Position numbers and translations under genes: made by a program. A model generated the notes under the pieces. It did not search any database. It was not told where the DNA came from and saw nothing but the letters and a program-made list of their open reading frames with translations. This document shows, in pieces, positions 23,400 to 31,532 of a DNA stretch of 64,000 nt. Each line of letters opens with the position of its first letter. Positions within the stretch are counted from its first letter, which is position 1. The stretch comes from a virus, in IMG/VR virus record IMGVR_UViG_3300044695_006747, positions 122,824 through 186,823 of that record; one strand, 5' to 3'.

Positions 23400-23428
23400 A
23401 TTCTACACTACTGGTATCGGTTTGTCAA
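23400..23428 (-). promoter_or_regulatory. Promoter of the HhH-GPD-like gene
   Basis: Minus strand TTGACA-N17-TAGAAT with CCGATA in the spacer and TG before -10, 14 bases before the ATG at 23386. Confidence 0.78.
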
Positions 23429-23439
23429 GACTCGTTTCT

Positions 23440-24753
23440 TTAAACGGTTCTCGCAGCACCATGTAGAATTTTAAATGTTGGAAAACGCAAACTAATTCCA
23501 CCGTCTTGATTTTTAGTTTCCTCAAAATATTGAACGGTAATAATCTTTCCAAGAATCTTATTGGGATCTTGATAAAATTCTTGACGCTGCTCAATAGTGA
23601 AACCACTACCAACTCGTACAATATTGTTCTTATGTTGAATCATAACACAACTCAACATTGTTTCTTCCCACTCAGCACTATCTTTAACATATCTGAAATC
23701 GCCCATTTCAGTATCAATTACTTCATACTCATCATCAAAAAACTTCTTAACTTTGAGTAGGTCTTTGGATCGCTTACCTTTATATGGTTCGTCTGCTCGC
23801 AGCATCACACCCTCCCAAAAAGAATCGGCTGCTTCTTTGACCCACTCTTGAAAATGCTCATCATTATGAATCAATTCTTGCTCAAGCAGAGTGAGGCATG
23901 GACATTCGTTCTTAGTCATAATCTCTGTCAGATTTGCCAAACGAATAGAATACGGACGATTCCGCTCACCCTTCTTGCTATAAAATTCATCATGCGTAAT
24001 CATATCAAAAATCTTAAATGATGGATTAGGAATAGTATGATCCTTCTTCTTGAGTTGTTTCATTACTCCTTGAAAATCTTCGTTACCATCATCGTCTACA
24101 AGACAAAGTTCACCATCAAACACTACATTAGTAATGTTAAGAGCCTTAATCCCATCCCTAACGACGCCAAGAGTATCAAACTCTTTTCCCGTGCGGGAAT
24201 AGAAGGTAGTATCACCATTACTATCAACAATCCCAATACATCTAGCACCATCAATTTTTCTGCTAACATACCATCCGTCCTTCCAATCTACAAGTTTAGG
24301 CTCATATTTATCTGCCAGAGCAACGCTAAACTCTGGAATATGGTCAGGAATAGCCTTGTTGATAATCTTGTCACCAGCACGGGTTTTCAAATCCTTGTCA
24401 ATAATACAATGGATAAGTTCCTCGTATTCAGAATAATGCTCAATAAAACTATTCACAGCAGAGATAGCGTCATGTCCAGTAATCTTTCGACTCTTTAGAG
24501 CATCCAGTAGATCAAAGAAATTTTTGTATTCGTTCTTTCTGGCTACAAGATGATTCTTCTTCTTGAGATTATCACTAGTGACATTGTATTGCCACAACGG
24601 ATGATAGGTATAAAGCAAAATACTCTTGGTGAAAGATGCTGCGGCACTACTGTGTCCACAATAATCCAAAATAATTCCTTCCTTATCCTTAGTGCTACTA
24701 GTGGCCCTAAGATCACGAACCATTCCCATCACATAATTGAAATCGTGAATCAT
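23440..24753 (-). CDS. ATP-dependent DNA ligase
   Basis: 437 aa, T4-ligase-like length. SRKIDGARCIGI holds the nucleotidyl motif KxDG, FYSRTGKEF motif Ia-III, VVFDGELCLVD motif III/IIIa, FWEGVMLRADEPYKG motif IV and DLLKVKKF motif V. The C-terminal OB domain follows (GKIITVQYFEE). Seals nicks in phage replication and repair. Its own promoter lies at 24779. Confidence 0.92.
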   Translation of the reverse strand: MIHDFNYVMGMVRDLRATSSTKDKEGIILDYCGHSSAAASFTKSILLYTYHPLWQYNVTSDNLKKKNHLVARKNEYKNFFDLLDALKSRKITGHDAISAVNSFIEHYSEYEELIHCIIDKDLKTRAGDKIINKAIPDHIPEFSVALADKYEPKLVDWKDGWYVSRKIDGARCIGIVDSNGDTTFYSRTGKEFDTLGVVRDGIKALNITNVVFDGELCLVDDDGNEDFQGVMKQLKKKDHTIPNPSFKIFDMITHDEFYSKKGERNRPYSIRLANLTEIMTKNECPCLTLLEQELIHNDEHFQEWVKEAADSFWEGVMLRADEPYKGKRSKDLLKVKKFFDDEYEVIDTEMGDFRYVKDSAEWEETMLSCVMIQHKNNIVRVGSGFTIEQRQEFYQDPNKILGKIITVQYFEETKNQDGGISLRFPTFKILHGAARTV

Positions 24754-24778
24754 CTAAAAATTCTCCTGTGTTTCCTAG

Positions 24779-24807
24779 AGTATATCACACAGCAATCCCA
24801 TTGTCAA
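24779..24807 (-). promoter_or_regulatory. Promoter of the DNA ligase gene
   Basis: Minus strand TTGACA-N17-TATACT with TGTGA before -10 and no CGATA, 26 bases before the ligase ATG. Confidence 0.75.
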
Positions 24808-24818
24808 GTATCGACAAC

Positions 24819-24980
24819 CTAGTGTCGTTTCTTGAATCGTTTACTTAATTTACCTACTAAATCACTTCCTGCTGTTGGGAAAAAACACGGCAAAATAGAA
24901 TGAACAATTAGATAAAAACCAGCCAGTAAACAAGAACATCCATAAAATAGAGCAAATATCATATGCTCTATGTATGTCAT
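24819..24980 (-). CDS. Small membrane protein
   Basis: 53 aa from MTYIEHMIFA; a longer frame to 25079 would overlap the next gene by 80 bases. One long hydrophobic segment (MIFALFYGCSCLLAGFYLIV), then a basic end. Confidence 0.5.
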   Translation of the reverse strand: MTYIEHMIFALFYGCSCLLAGFYLIVHSILPCFFPTAGSDLVGKLSKRFKKRH

Positions 24981-24999
24981 ATTATTTTCTTTTAAATGG

Positions 25000-25650
25000 T
25001 TAATCCACTTTTTCTTTAAAGTCATAAAAGTACATCTCTTCATCGCTTTCGCTAACCCATCTGCTACCAGTATGCTCACAACTAAATTCTTTGCTAAAAA
25101 CTTTCCAATCCGGTTTTGTTAATTTTCTGCTTATAAAAGATCCGCCATCCATCCACAATACCCTATTATTTGGTTGAATAAAATATTGACCGCCTTCTCC
25201 TGCGAATACATGGCCGCACTTATGACCAGCCGCCATTTCTCCGTATCCAGAATGATATTGTGGCCCCAAACACCAATCTATAGTAAACATATATTCACAT
25301 TTATGTTTTTGCTTATTTTTTAATAAAATATTTGCTGCTCTATTTTTTAGATACTCTACTATTTGAACACTAGCATAGTAACTCATACTATCCCAAAGTT
25401 GAACCCAATCCAGAGGAAATTCTGTACCTCCTTTTTCAATAGAATGGAGATAATGCACAGGAACTCTAGCGTGTTGACTTCCATATTCTGTCATAATGCT
25501 AAAAAGACCACATCTTTGTGGTATACTAGTAAAATTAAAAACTTCTACTACTAGTCTTTCATTATCAACACTTGGTTCATCATCATATAAAAAGGCTTTG
25601 TCTAAATAAGCAACAAATGTAGGAATATTAATATTAAGATAGTTACTCAT
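25000..25650 (-). CDS. Hypothetical protein
   Basis: 216 aa, soluble, several Cys and His (CGLFSIMTEYGSQHARVPVHYLHSI, AAGHKCGHVFAGEGG, FSCEHTGSRW) that could bind a metal. LDWVQLWDSMSYYASVQIVEYLKNRAANIL is a long helix. No family recognised. One base from the protease gene and likely co-expressed. Confidence 0.55.
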   Translation of the reverse strand: MSNYLNINIPTFVAYLDKAFLYDDEPSVDNERLVVEVFNFTSIPQRCGLFSIMTEYGSQHARVPVHYLHSIEKGGTEFPLDWVQLWDSMSYYASVQIVEYLKNRAANILLKNKQKHKCEYMFTIDWCLGPQYHSGYGEMAAGHKCGHVFAGEGGQYFIQPNNRVLWMDGGSFISRKLTKPDWKVFSKEFSCEHTGSRWVSESDEEMYFYDFKEKVD

Positions 25651-25651
25651 T

Positions 25652-26410
25652 TTATTTTTTCAATTTTTGTTTTGATTCTTTTATCCAGTCTAAAAATTTG
25701 GAGACTCTTGTGTGTCCTGATTCTTCACCGTATTTTGACATTGGTGATCTTCCAACAGCCATAACGCAAGAATTTATACCAGCTAATTTACCATCTATAA
25801 ATAGTCCACCACCACTATCTCCGCTACCAATCATATACTCTAATACACTATGATCTGTATTTCCCCATTTGGATGGTGAGCAGATTAGCATATCCTTATC
25901 TACTCCATCAACAATATTCGACCCTGCTCTTAGTTTATTGTCCGATTTATGTGTTCCAGTATTAAAATTTCCTGTTAATCCCCATCCTGCTATTGATGCT
26001 ACTTTGCCTGTTTCATTCTCATCTGTATATAGAGGCGGAAAATTTTTAAGATCAAATCCTTGTTCACAATATCCTAAAGCAATATCTCCTGTCCCAAATT
26101 CTCCCCCAAAATCTTTGTGAATAACTATATCTGTTAATAAGAATTTTTTATCATCTACTCTAACATAGCAAGTCTTGTAGCCTTGTACAACATGGGCTGC
26201 TGTTAGAACAAAATGTTTTTCTATAATAACTCCAGAAGCACAAAATAAAGAATCATCTTGATAATTGCCACATACTTTAACAACACAGTAGAACTGTGAG
26301 CCAAAATCTAGATATTTTTGATCTGGGATATTTGGATCTATTGTTCCTCCATAAGAAAGAGAGCAAAATCCTAGAAACGCAATAAGAAAAATCTTTTTAA
26401 TTGCAACCAT
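25652..26410 (-). CDS. Secreted trypsin-like serine protease (S1)
   Basis: 252 aa. N-terminal signal peptide (KKIFLIAFLGFCSLSYGG). GVIIEKHFVLTAAHVVQG carries His of the triad, GTGDIALGYCEQ the Asp, IGSGDSGGGLFIDG the Ser (GDSGG). An S1 protease exported to periplasm or beyond is unusual for a phage and could process envelope or virion proteins. A hairpin (26411-26441) lies on its ribosome-binding region. Follows DUF1501 and VWA genes. Confidence 0.9.
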   Translation of the reverse strand: MVAIKKIFLIAFLGFCSLSYGGTIDPNIPDQKYLDFGSQFYCVVKVCGNYQDDSLFCASGVIIEKHFVLTAAHVVQGYKTCYVRVDDKKFLLTDIVIHKDFGGEFGTGDIALGYCEQGFDLKNFPPLYTDENETGKVASIAGWGLTGNFNTGTHKSDNKLRAGSNIVDGVDKDMLICSPSKWGNTDHSVLEYMIGSGDSGGGLFIDGKLAGINSCVMAVGRSPMSKYGEESGHTRVSKFLDWIKESKQKLKK

Positions 26411-26441
26411 AATAAAGCCCTCCGTTGAAAAGTGGCTTTAT
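26411..26441 (-). promoter_or_regulatory. Hairpin over the protease ribosome-binding region
   Basis: On the minus strand AATAAAGCC pairs with GGCTTTATT around a loop containing most of CGGAGG. The start codon follows the stem directly. It could mask the ribosome-binding site or act as a processing end for the DUF1501 message; no T-run follows, so a terminator is less likely. Confidence 0.5.
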
Positions 26442-26455
26442 TATATTACACTATT

Positions 26456-27700
26456 TTAGAATAATTCCTTAATAACTTTTCCACTATTTGCTATCTTCAT
26501 AGGTCGCCCATTTTTAGAGGTAAAAGTAGTCTCAAGAGAAATACCTAAACTACTCAAAACGCTGGCCATTAAATCTTGAGAAGTATAGGGATCGGTAACT
26601 ATCTCTTTTCCATCCTCATTTGTTTCTCCAACAACAACTCCACCCTTAAATCCTGCCCCGCCAACCACCACACTCCAACTTCTGGCCCAATGATCACGAC
26701 CACCATTACCATTAATATTTGGTGTGCGACCAAATTCTCCCATCCAAATAATAGCAGTATCTTGTAGCAGTCCACGATCACTTAAATCTTCCACCAAAGC
26801 ACTCATAGCCTTATCCAACTCTGGAAGTTTTTGATTTTCTAATGTGGCAAAAATACCAGCATGATTATCCCAACCACCCATATCTACTTCTACGAATGGG
26901 ACTCCCATTTCTACTAATCGTCGTGCCATTAAACAACCTCGACCAAAACCAGTGTTACCATATCGTTCTCTAACTTCTGCTGGTTCTTTTGATACTTTGA
27001 ACGCTTCCATCTGTTTGCTAGTCATTAATTTAACTGTTTTATCAAGCACCTTGTTGTGATCTAGTGCTGATCCACCACGAGATTCTTTGATAAACTTATT
27101 TTCGATTGCTGCTAACATTTCTAGTCTTTGAGATAATCTTGATGGATCAATTCCCATATTAAGATCACGAATATTACCATTGCTATCCACAACAAATGGT
27201 GAATAAGTCATACCCAAAAATCCTGGGCCAACACTAGCACCACCAACACTAACAAACGGAGGAATTTCTAGTTCTGGAACTTGATCTATTAATTCGTGAG
27301 ATATAACGCTACCATAACTAGGATAGTCTACTGTTGGACTAGGAACATAACCTGTGTGCATATAATAGCGACCTCTAGTATGGTCAGCCTCTCTTGTACT
27401 CATGCTTCGCACAATACTTAACTTATCCATATTTTTAGCGATCAATGGAAGATGCTCGCAGATTTGAACTCCATCAGCATTAGTATTGATTGGCTTAAAT
27501 GGACCACCTGTTGGTGTTCCGGATTTTAAATCCCAAAGATCAATAGTGCTTGGGCCTCCACCCATCCATAAAAGTATAGCGCTCTTATGTCTTTTCTTTA
27601 GATCAGAAGCATTTGCTAAAATAGTATTGGTAAAATTTGTAGCCGGAATAGTTAGCGATGATGCTGCGGCTAAATGAGATAAGAAATGTCGTCTGTTCAT
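26456..27700 (-). CDS. DUF1501 protein with Tat signal
   Basis: 414 aa. NRRHFLSHLAAASSLTIPA is a twin-arginine-type signal. The rest is a DUF1501 (sulfatase/alkaline-phosphatase-like) protein: WMGGGPSTIDLWDLK at the N-terminus, DHTRGRYYMHTGY, PFVEVDMGGWDNHAGI, and WMGEFGRTPNINGNGGRDHWAR. DUF1501 is extremely common in Planctomycetes. In a phage it is very unusual and suggests acquisition from such a host. Four bases overlap with the VWA gene. Enzymatic role unknown. Confidence 0.88.
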   Translation of the reverse strand: MNRRHFLSHLAAASSLTIPATNFTNTILANASDLKKRHKSAILLWMGGGPSTIDLWDLKSGTPTGGPFKPINTNADGVQICEHLPLIAKNMDKLSIVRSMSTREADHTRGRYYMHTGYVPSPTVDYPSYGSVISHELIDQVPELEIPPFVSVGGASVGPGFLGMTYSPFVVDSNGNIRDLNMGIDPSRLSQRLEMLAAIENKFIKESRGGSALDHNKVLDKTVKLMTSKQMEAFKVSKEPAEVRERYGNTGFGRGCLMARRLVEMGVPFVEVDMGGWDNHAGIFATLENQKLPELDKAMSALVEDLSDRGLLQDTAIIWMGEFGRTPNINGNGGRDHWARSWSVVVGGAGFKGGVVVGETNEDGKEIVTDPYTSQDLMASVLSSLGISLETTFTSKNGRPMKIANSGKVIKELF

Positions 27701-29586
27701 ATTTTATCTATCTTTCTTTGTGGTTTAGGAATTAGTTTTGGTTTGGCTTTATCATCTGATTGATTATTATTACCTCCACCACCATTGTTTGGTTTTGGTG
27801 GCTCCTCATAATCTTCATACCATTTATACGAGATTGGAGTATTAAGTTCTTCATTTGCTATTAATGCCCAAGGAGTATCTGGATAATTGTCTACTACAAA
27901 TCTTAAATATTTTTGAGATCCTTCATAACATTTTTTGAGTAAACTATTATTTAGATCGAAGTCCTTAGATGGCATTAGTATCCATATATTAGATTTTGGA
28001 TCTTTCTTTTTCAAGCCGGTTTTCGCTTCTGCTAAAACCAGATTATAACTCTCTATTCTACATTTTGTAGATAGTATACGCCCCATAGCAAGAGCGTATG
28101 AAACTTTCCATCTATCTTCTAGTGTAGAATATGATGATTCGCCACTTAGTAATGTAGTGTAGATTTGATTAATTTTAGGTTCAAGTTTAGCAGAAAATCT
28201 TTGTGCCATATTTAGTTCATTTACAAAACTACCCTCATCAAATGCTTTGAATCGTAGTGTTTGTTCACCAGAAATATTAAGGGGAATTGATGATGCTTGA
28301 ACTAGTGCTTTTTTACTAGCATGAGACTGTGCTTCTTTATTTTGTATACCATACGATCTATAGTCTGGTCTATACTTAGTCATAATTTCGTGATCAAAAA
28401 ATCTGGAAATGTATGATGATAGTGGGCTAATCTGTTTTTTATCTACTCTAGTATTTCCCCTATTAGGATGCACACTAAAATATAAGCCTCCAGTGTCCAA
28501 ACAAAGTTTCGACAAAGCAAACGGGCCAAACCCACTGTCTAATGTTTCTTTATCAATTGGTAAACTATTAATATCTAAAATCATATCATATAAAGATTCT
28601 GGGCCTTGATTAATTTCTACCCATTTTTCAGTTTGATCGTACTTAGGATCAAATTCCACAAACTTAAATTGTGCTGTATTTTTGCCAAATGGTGCGGGGT
28701 TTCCAACAACATAAATCATAGTCGCTTTCGATCTTGCTAGATTAGATACTACATCTAAATATTGAAAATCATCACCAACTTCGTCTGTAAATACAATCAC
28801 TAATAATCTGGAACCAAAAACGTATTCGGATTTGCATACTTCACCAATAGCAGAGAATGTATTTTCGATTCCGCTTTCATCTAGCACGATTGATTCTACT
28901 GCTGTCTTTAGTGTTGACGGATCATCTGTGAGTTGTCTTGTGATTTTGGTAAATTTTTGCCCAAAACTATAAATTCCATGTTTAATATTATAAGTAGTAT
29001 TAGCAAATTCTAGTTCTTGTAATATCTTTTGAAAACGATCAGCAATTAATTGTCTTTGATGACTCAAACTAACGCTGGCATCTAGTAGCCAAATAACGTT
29101 TGTGTCTTTAGATTCCCCGCTTTTGATAATCTCAACAGTCAATCTGTCCAATGCTCCACCACTAGATGATTGTGATGAAAATCCTGAACCTAAATTTGAA
29201 GAGACTCCAGATAATGTTTGACCAACTAAATCAGACGAAAATTCTGAGCCAACTTCTTCCATAGGTTCAACGGTTAAATTAGAAGGAACATCAATATCAT
29301 TAACAGATATAGATGAATCCTGTTGTTGTTCAACTATTACTTCTTCAGTTAACGAAGAATTTTTATCATCAAATGTGAAAGTTTCTGGAATATTAACAGG
29401 AATCTCAAAATCTACGTTTTCTTCAATGACGCTTGATGATGTTATTGTTAAAGGTTGTTCTGAGTCCAGTGCTTTTCCTATCATTAGTGATAGCAATAAC
29501 AGAGCCATGCTGTTAATCACAAATGCTATACAATAGTGTTCTGTTGTTTCTGAGGATAACATATCCCTAATTTGACGAATCATCAT
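27697..29586 (-). CDS. Membrane-anchored von Willebrand factor A protein
   Basis: 629 aa. One N-terminal membrane anchor (CIAFVINSMALLLLSLMIG, about 18-36) and a low-complexity Glu/Ser/Val linker to about 150. A VWA domain begins at TNVIWLLDASVSLS with the DxSxS of a MIDAS metal site and continues to LLVIVFTDEVGDD. The C-terminal half is helical, and the tail is Pro/Asn/Gly/Lys-rich. Such proteins are common in Planctomycetes. It probably lies in the periplasm and forms an export or adhesion pair with DUF1501. Confidence 0.82.
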   Translation of the reverse strand: MMIRQIRDMLSSETTEHYCIAFVINSMALLLLSLMIGKALDSEQPLTITSSSVIEENVDFEIPVNIPETFTFDDKNSSLTEEVIVEQQQDSSISVNDIDVPSNLTVEPMEEVGSEFSSDLVGQTLSGVSSNLGSGFSSQSSSGGALDRLTVEIIKSGESKDTNVIWLLDASVSLSHQRQLIADRFQKILQELEFANTTYNIKHGIYSFGQKFTKITRQLTDDPSTLKTAVESIVLDESGIENTFSAIGEVCKSEYVFGSRLLVIVFTDEVGDDFQYLDVVSNLARSKATMIYVVGNPAPFGKNTAQFKFVEFDPKYDQTEKWVEINQGPESLYDMILDINSLPIDKETLDSGFGPFALSKLCLDTGGLYFSVHPNRGNTRVDKKQISPLSSYISRFFDHEIMTKYRPDYRSYGIQNKEAQSHASKKALVQASSIPLNISGEQTLRFKAFDEGSFVNELNMAQRFSAKLEPKINQIYTTLLSGESSYSTLEDRWKVSYALAMGRILSTKCRIESYNLVLAEAKTGLKKKDPKSNIWILMPSKDFDLNNSLLKKCYEGSQKYLRFVVDNYPDTPWALIANEELNTPISYKWYEDYEEPPKPNNGGGGNNNQSDDKAKPKLIPKPQRKIDKI

Positions 29587-29926
29587 GTTTCCTATTTTTG
29601 GCCATAATTAAATAGTTTACAGCCTTAATTACACCATCCAGATCATCTCCTAATTTTCCTAGGCCGGTATTACATGGTTCACATAACCAACCTCTAAAAC
29701 TGTCATCGTTATGATCGTGATCCAAACACCATTTGCGTGGAACTTTTCCACAACATTCGCAAAGTTCTGGTTTATTTGGTGCTTTTTTATGAAGTTTGCT
29801 TCTTACTTTGCTGTGTTTTCTAACACAACTTCTGCATCTACTATCAAGATTATCTTTGTACATACTGTGTTTGGGAAAACTTTTAGGATTTTTTCGTTTT
29901 CCACAATAAGTACAAATTTTTCTCAT
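29567..29926 (-). CDS. Recombination endonuclease VII-like (His-Me finger)
   Basis: 119 aa. Two Cys pairs (CTYCGKRK, CRSCVRKH) precede the core ELCECCGKVPRKWCLDHDHNDDSFRGWLCEPCNTGLGKLGD, the endonuclease VII pattern LDHDH-x-FRG-LC-xxCN-x-LG. T4 gp49 resolves branched DNA before packaging. Complements the RuvB-like helicase. 20-base overlap with the VWA gene. Confidence 0.9.
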   Translation of the reverse strand: MRKICTYCGKRKNPKSFPKHSMYKDNLDSRCRSCVRKHSKVRSKLHKKAPNKPELCECCGKVPRKWCLDHDHNDDSFRGWLCEPCNTGLGKLGDDLDGVIKAVNYLIMAKNRKHDDSSN

Positions 29927-30042
29927 TTGTATTTCTTGAGTTTCTTTTTAAGTTTTTTTAGATATTTATCTTCTTGCAATTTTTCAGAATCTTTATCTTC
30001 TTCTTTCTTTAGTTTTTTCCAAAACTTTTTCCATACGCTCAT
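29923..30042 (-). CDS. Small Lys-rich protein
   Basis: 39 aa, MSVWKKFWKKLKKEEDKD followed by Lys/Leu repeats; amphipathic and strongly basic. Stop overlaps the endonuclease VII start (ATGA). Lies 18 bases downstream of the tmRNA 3' end. Confidence 0.55.
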   Translation of the reverse strand: MSVWKKFWKKLKKEEDKDSEKLQEDKYLKKLKKKLKKYK

Positions 30043-30059
30043 ATTATTCTTTCTTTAAG

Positions 30060-30413
30060 TGGAGGCGGGGGAAGTCGAATCCCCGTCTTGTGATAACTTT
30101 AATATAATCTCTACAAGTTTATTTTGTTCATAAATTTTGAGAAAGATTAAAGAACAAACAACATTCATCTTTCCGTACCAACTAATCTCAGGCTAGAACC
30201 CGTTGGCTATTCTAGCAGCCGAAGGATTTTACGACAATCTTTTGAACGCTACCTTCATCGCTTTCTAAGATTGTTGCTGTTATTTAATTAAGCAGCAAGG
30301 GCTAACTGATTTGTGCCAGTTAAAGCATTTGGTAGATTTTTAAAGTGGCCTTTCCACCAACCACTACTTGCTAATTATACCAAATTTTATCCAATCGATA
30401 CCGTTACGCCCCC
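30060..30413 (-). ncRNA. ssrA: tmRNA (transfer-messenger RNA)
   Basis: 354 nt. The tRNA-like ends pair as GGGGGCG/CGCCTCC with discriminator A, and the T arm is GGGGA-TTCGACT-TCCCC. The tag reading frame at 30329-30288 encodes NALTGTNQLALAA then TAA, with the protease-tag ending LALAA. No CCA is encoded. tmRNA frees stalled ribosomes and tags the nascent chain. It is rare in phages. No SmpB gene is visible, so host SmpB is presumably used. Promoter at 30425-30452. Confidence 0.9.
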
Positions 30414-30616
30414 TAATCTTTATTATTATACACAAAATCCTTATTTTGTAAAGTCTCTAGTTTGAGATAGAGATATTCAAAAAATACTCTATACATCATC
30501 TTCTCTTTTTCTAGAAGTTTGATTTCCTCATATTGTAAAATATTAAACCCAATTGATATTGATAACAAACCAATTATGAAAGTATAATACGGTAGGTGTT
30601 TTGAGCGATTAGTCAT
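30413..30616 (-). CDS. Possible small membrane protein over the tmRNA promoter
   Basis: 67 aa with one membrane segment (YTFIIGLLSISIGFNIL) and a charged helix. Its stop ends on the first base of the tmRNA, and its 3' part overlaps the tmRNA promoter. Composition is coding-like, but the position makes it doubtful. Confidence 0.4.
   Translation of the reverse strand: MTNRSKHLPYYTFIIGLLSISIGFNILQYEEIKLLEKEKMMYRVFFEYLYLKLETLQNKDFVYNNKD
30425..30452 (-). promoter_or_regulatory. Promoter of tmRNA
   Basis: Minus strand TTTACA-N16-TATAAT with TGTG before the -10 box, 12 bases before the predicted tmRNA 5' end. Confidence 0.7.
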
Positions 30617-30689
30617 ATAATATTTACTTGTCTTGAATCGAATATGGTGTATGATACTTTATCAAAGTTATAACAAGGAGATTCGGCTT

Positions 30690-31199
30690 ATGAGTCAATG
30701 CGTCAACTGTTTCAAAGAAACAAATAATCCAAAGTTTTGTTCCAGATCATGCGGTGTGTCATACAATAATCGAATAAAGCCTAAAAGAATTGCAACAAAA
30801 AAATATTTTAAGTGTTTATATTGTAAGAAGAAAACTCAATTTTATACTAATAATCCAAGAAAATATTGTTCAAAAAGTTGTAGGATAATACATAATAGAA
30901 ATACTTCAGACAGTCTCATAGAAGTGAATGGGTTTGGCAGTGGTCATTATCATAATGCAACAATCAGAAAATATTTGATAAGAAAACATGGGAATAACTG
31001 TATGATCTGCGGACAATCTGGAGACAATTGGAATGGTAAACCTATTACGCTTATTGTGGATCATATTGATGGAAAGTCCAACAATAATATGCTTGATAAT
31101 CTCCGTATTGTTTGTCCAAACTGCGATTGTCAATTGCCTACTTATAAGGCTAAAAACAAAGGCAACAGTTCTAGATCATATTTTATAGTTCAAAAATAA
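30690..31199 (+). CDS. HNH endonuclease with zinc knuckles
   Basis: 169 aa on the plus strand, started at the ATG after AAGGAG. Two Cys-rich knuckles come first (CVNCFKETNNPKFCSRSC and CLYCKKKTQFYTNNPRKYCSKSC), then the HNH core: NCMICGQSGDNW, LIVDHIDGKSNNNMLDNLRIVCPNCD. It sits exactly between tmRNA and the intron-split tRNA, facing the tRNA, as a mobile homing gene would. A plus-strand TTGTCT-N16-TATGAT lies near 30630. Confidence 0.85.
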   Translation: MSQCVNCFKETNNPKFCSRSCGVSYNNRIKPKRIATKKYFKCLYCKKKTQFYTNNPRKYCSKSCRIIHNRNTSDSLIEVNGFGSGHYHNATIRKYLIRKHGNNCMICGQSGDNWNGKPITLIVDHIDGKSNNNMLDNLRIVCPNCDCQLPTYKAKNKGNSSRSYFIVQK

Positions 31200-31200
31200 A

Positions 31201-31472
31201 TAGCGCGTGTTGGAGTCGAACCAACCTTTTGAATACCTTATCTTACCACTATAACTTTCGTTACCCAAATGGTTTGTGGTCTGGACTTTATCTTTACCAT
31301 AACTTTAGTTTTAGGTACTGCCTGTCAAGTCTCTACACCTTACTATTTAATAGTCTTGGCTCGGTATTAGCATTTTAAAGCCTTCACCGAATTTAAGCAG
31401 TTCTACTCTACTGGTTTCCCAGTAGGCACTCATAATTTTAAGAGTATGTGCAACTACCGGCTGCAACGCGCC
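31201..31472 (-). tRNA. tRNA interrupted by a group I intron (anticodon probably UAU)
   Basis: Exon 1 (31472-31440) has acceptor GGCGCGT, D arm and ATACTCTT; exon 2 (31241-31201) has ATAAGGTAT, T arm GTTGG-TTCGACT-CCAAC and acceptor ACGCGCT plus A. The simplest splice gives stem ATACT/GGTAT with loop CTTATAA, anticodon UAU (Ile). The variable loop is short, so Leu is unlikely. The D arm is a little irregular and the splice points are not certain. Confidence 0.75.
31242..31439 (-). mobile_element. Group I intron
   Basis: 198 nt. The core elements are clear: P-like AATTCGGTGAAG, Q AATACCGAGCCAAG (31368-31355), R TGTAGAGACTTGACAGG (about 31338-31322) and S AAGATAAAGTCC (31294-31283), in the usual order. 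The intron begins AAAATTATGAG and ends in G. No ORF lies inside; the HNH gene next door could be its mobility enzyme. Position after U34 matches that of introns in cyanobacterial tRNA-Leu. Confidence 0.88.
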
Positions 31473-31503
31473 ATATTGTAAAAGATCAACCACCAACTCT
31501 CGT

Positions 31504-31532
31504 ATTATACCTTATCGACCAATCCCTGTCAA
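31504..31532 (-). promoter_or_regulatory. Promoter of the intron-containing tRNA
   Basis: Minus strand TTGACA-N17-TATAAT with TCGATA in the spacer, 32 bases before the tRNA. It overlaps the last codon of the TrmH-like gene. Confidence 0.78.

Noticed and set aside
31201-31472. Reading the split tRNA as tRNA-Leu(UAA) like cyanobacterial intron tRNAs
   Set aside because: The variable loop is short and the simplest splice gives UAU, so Leu is not supported.
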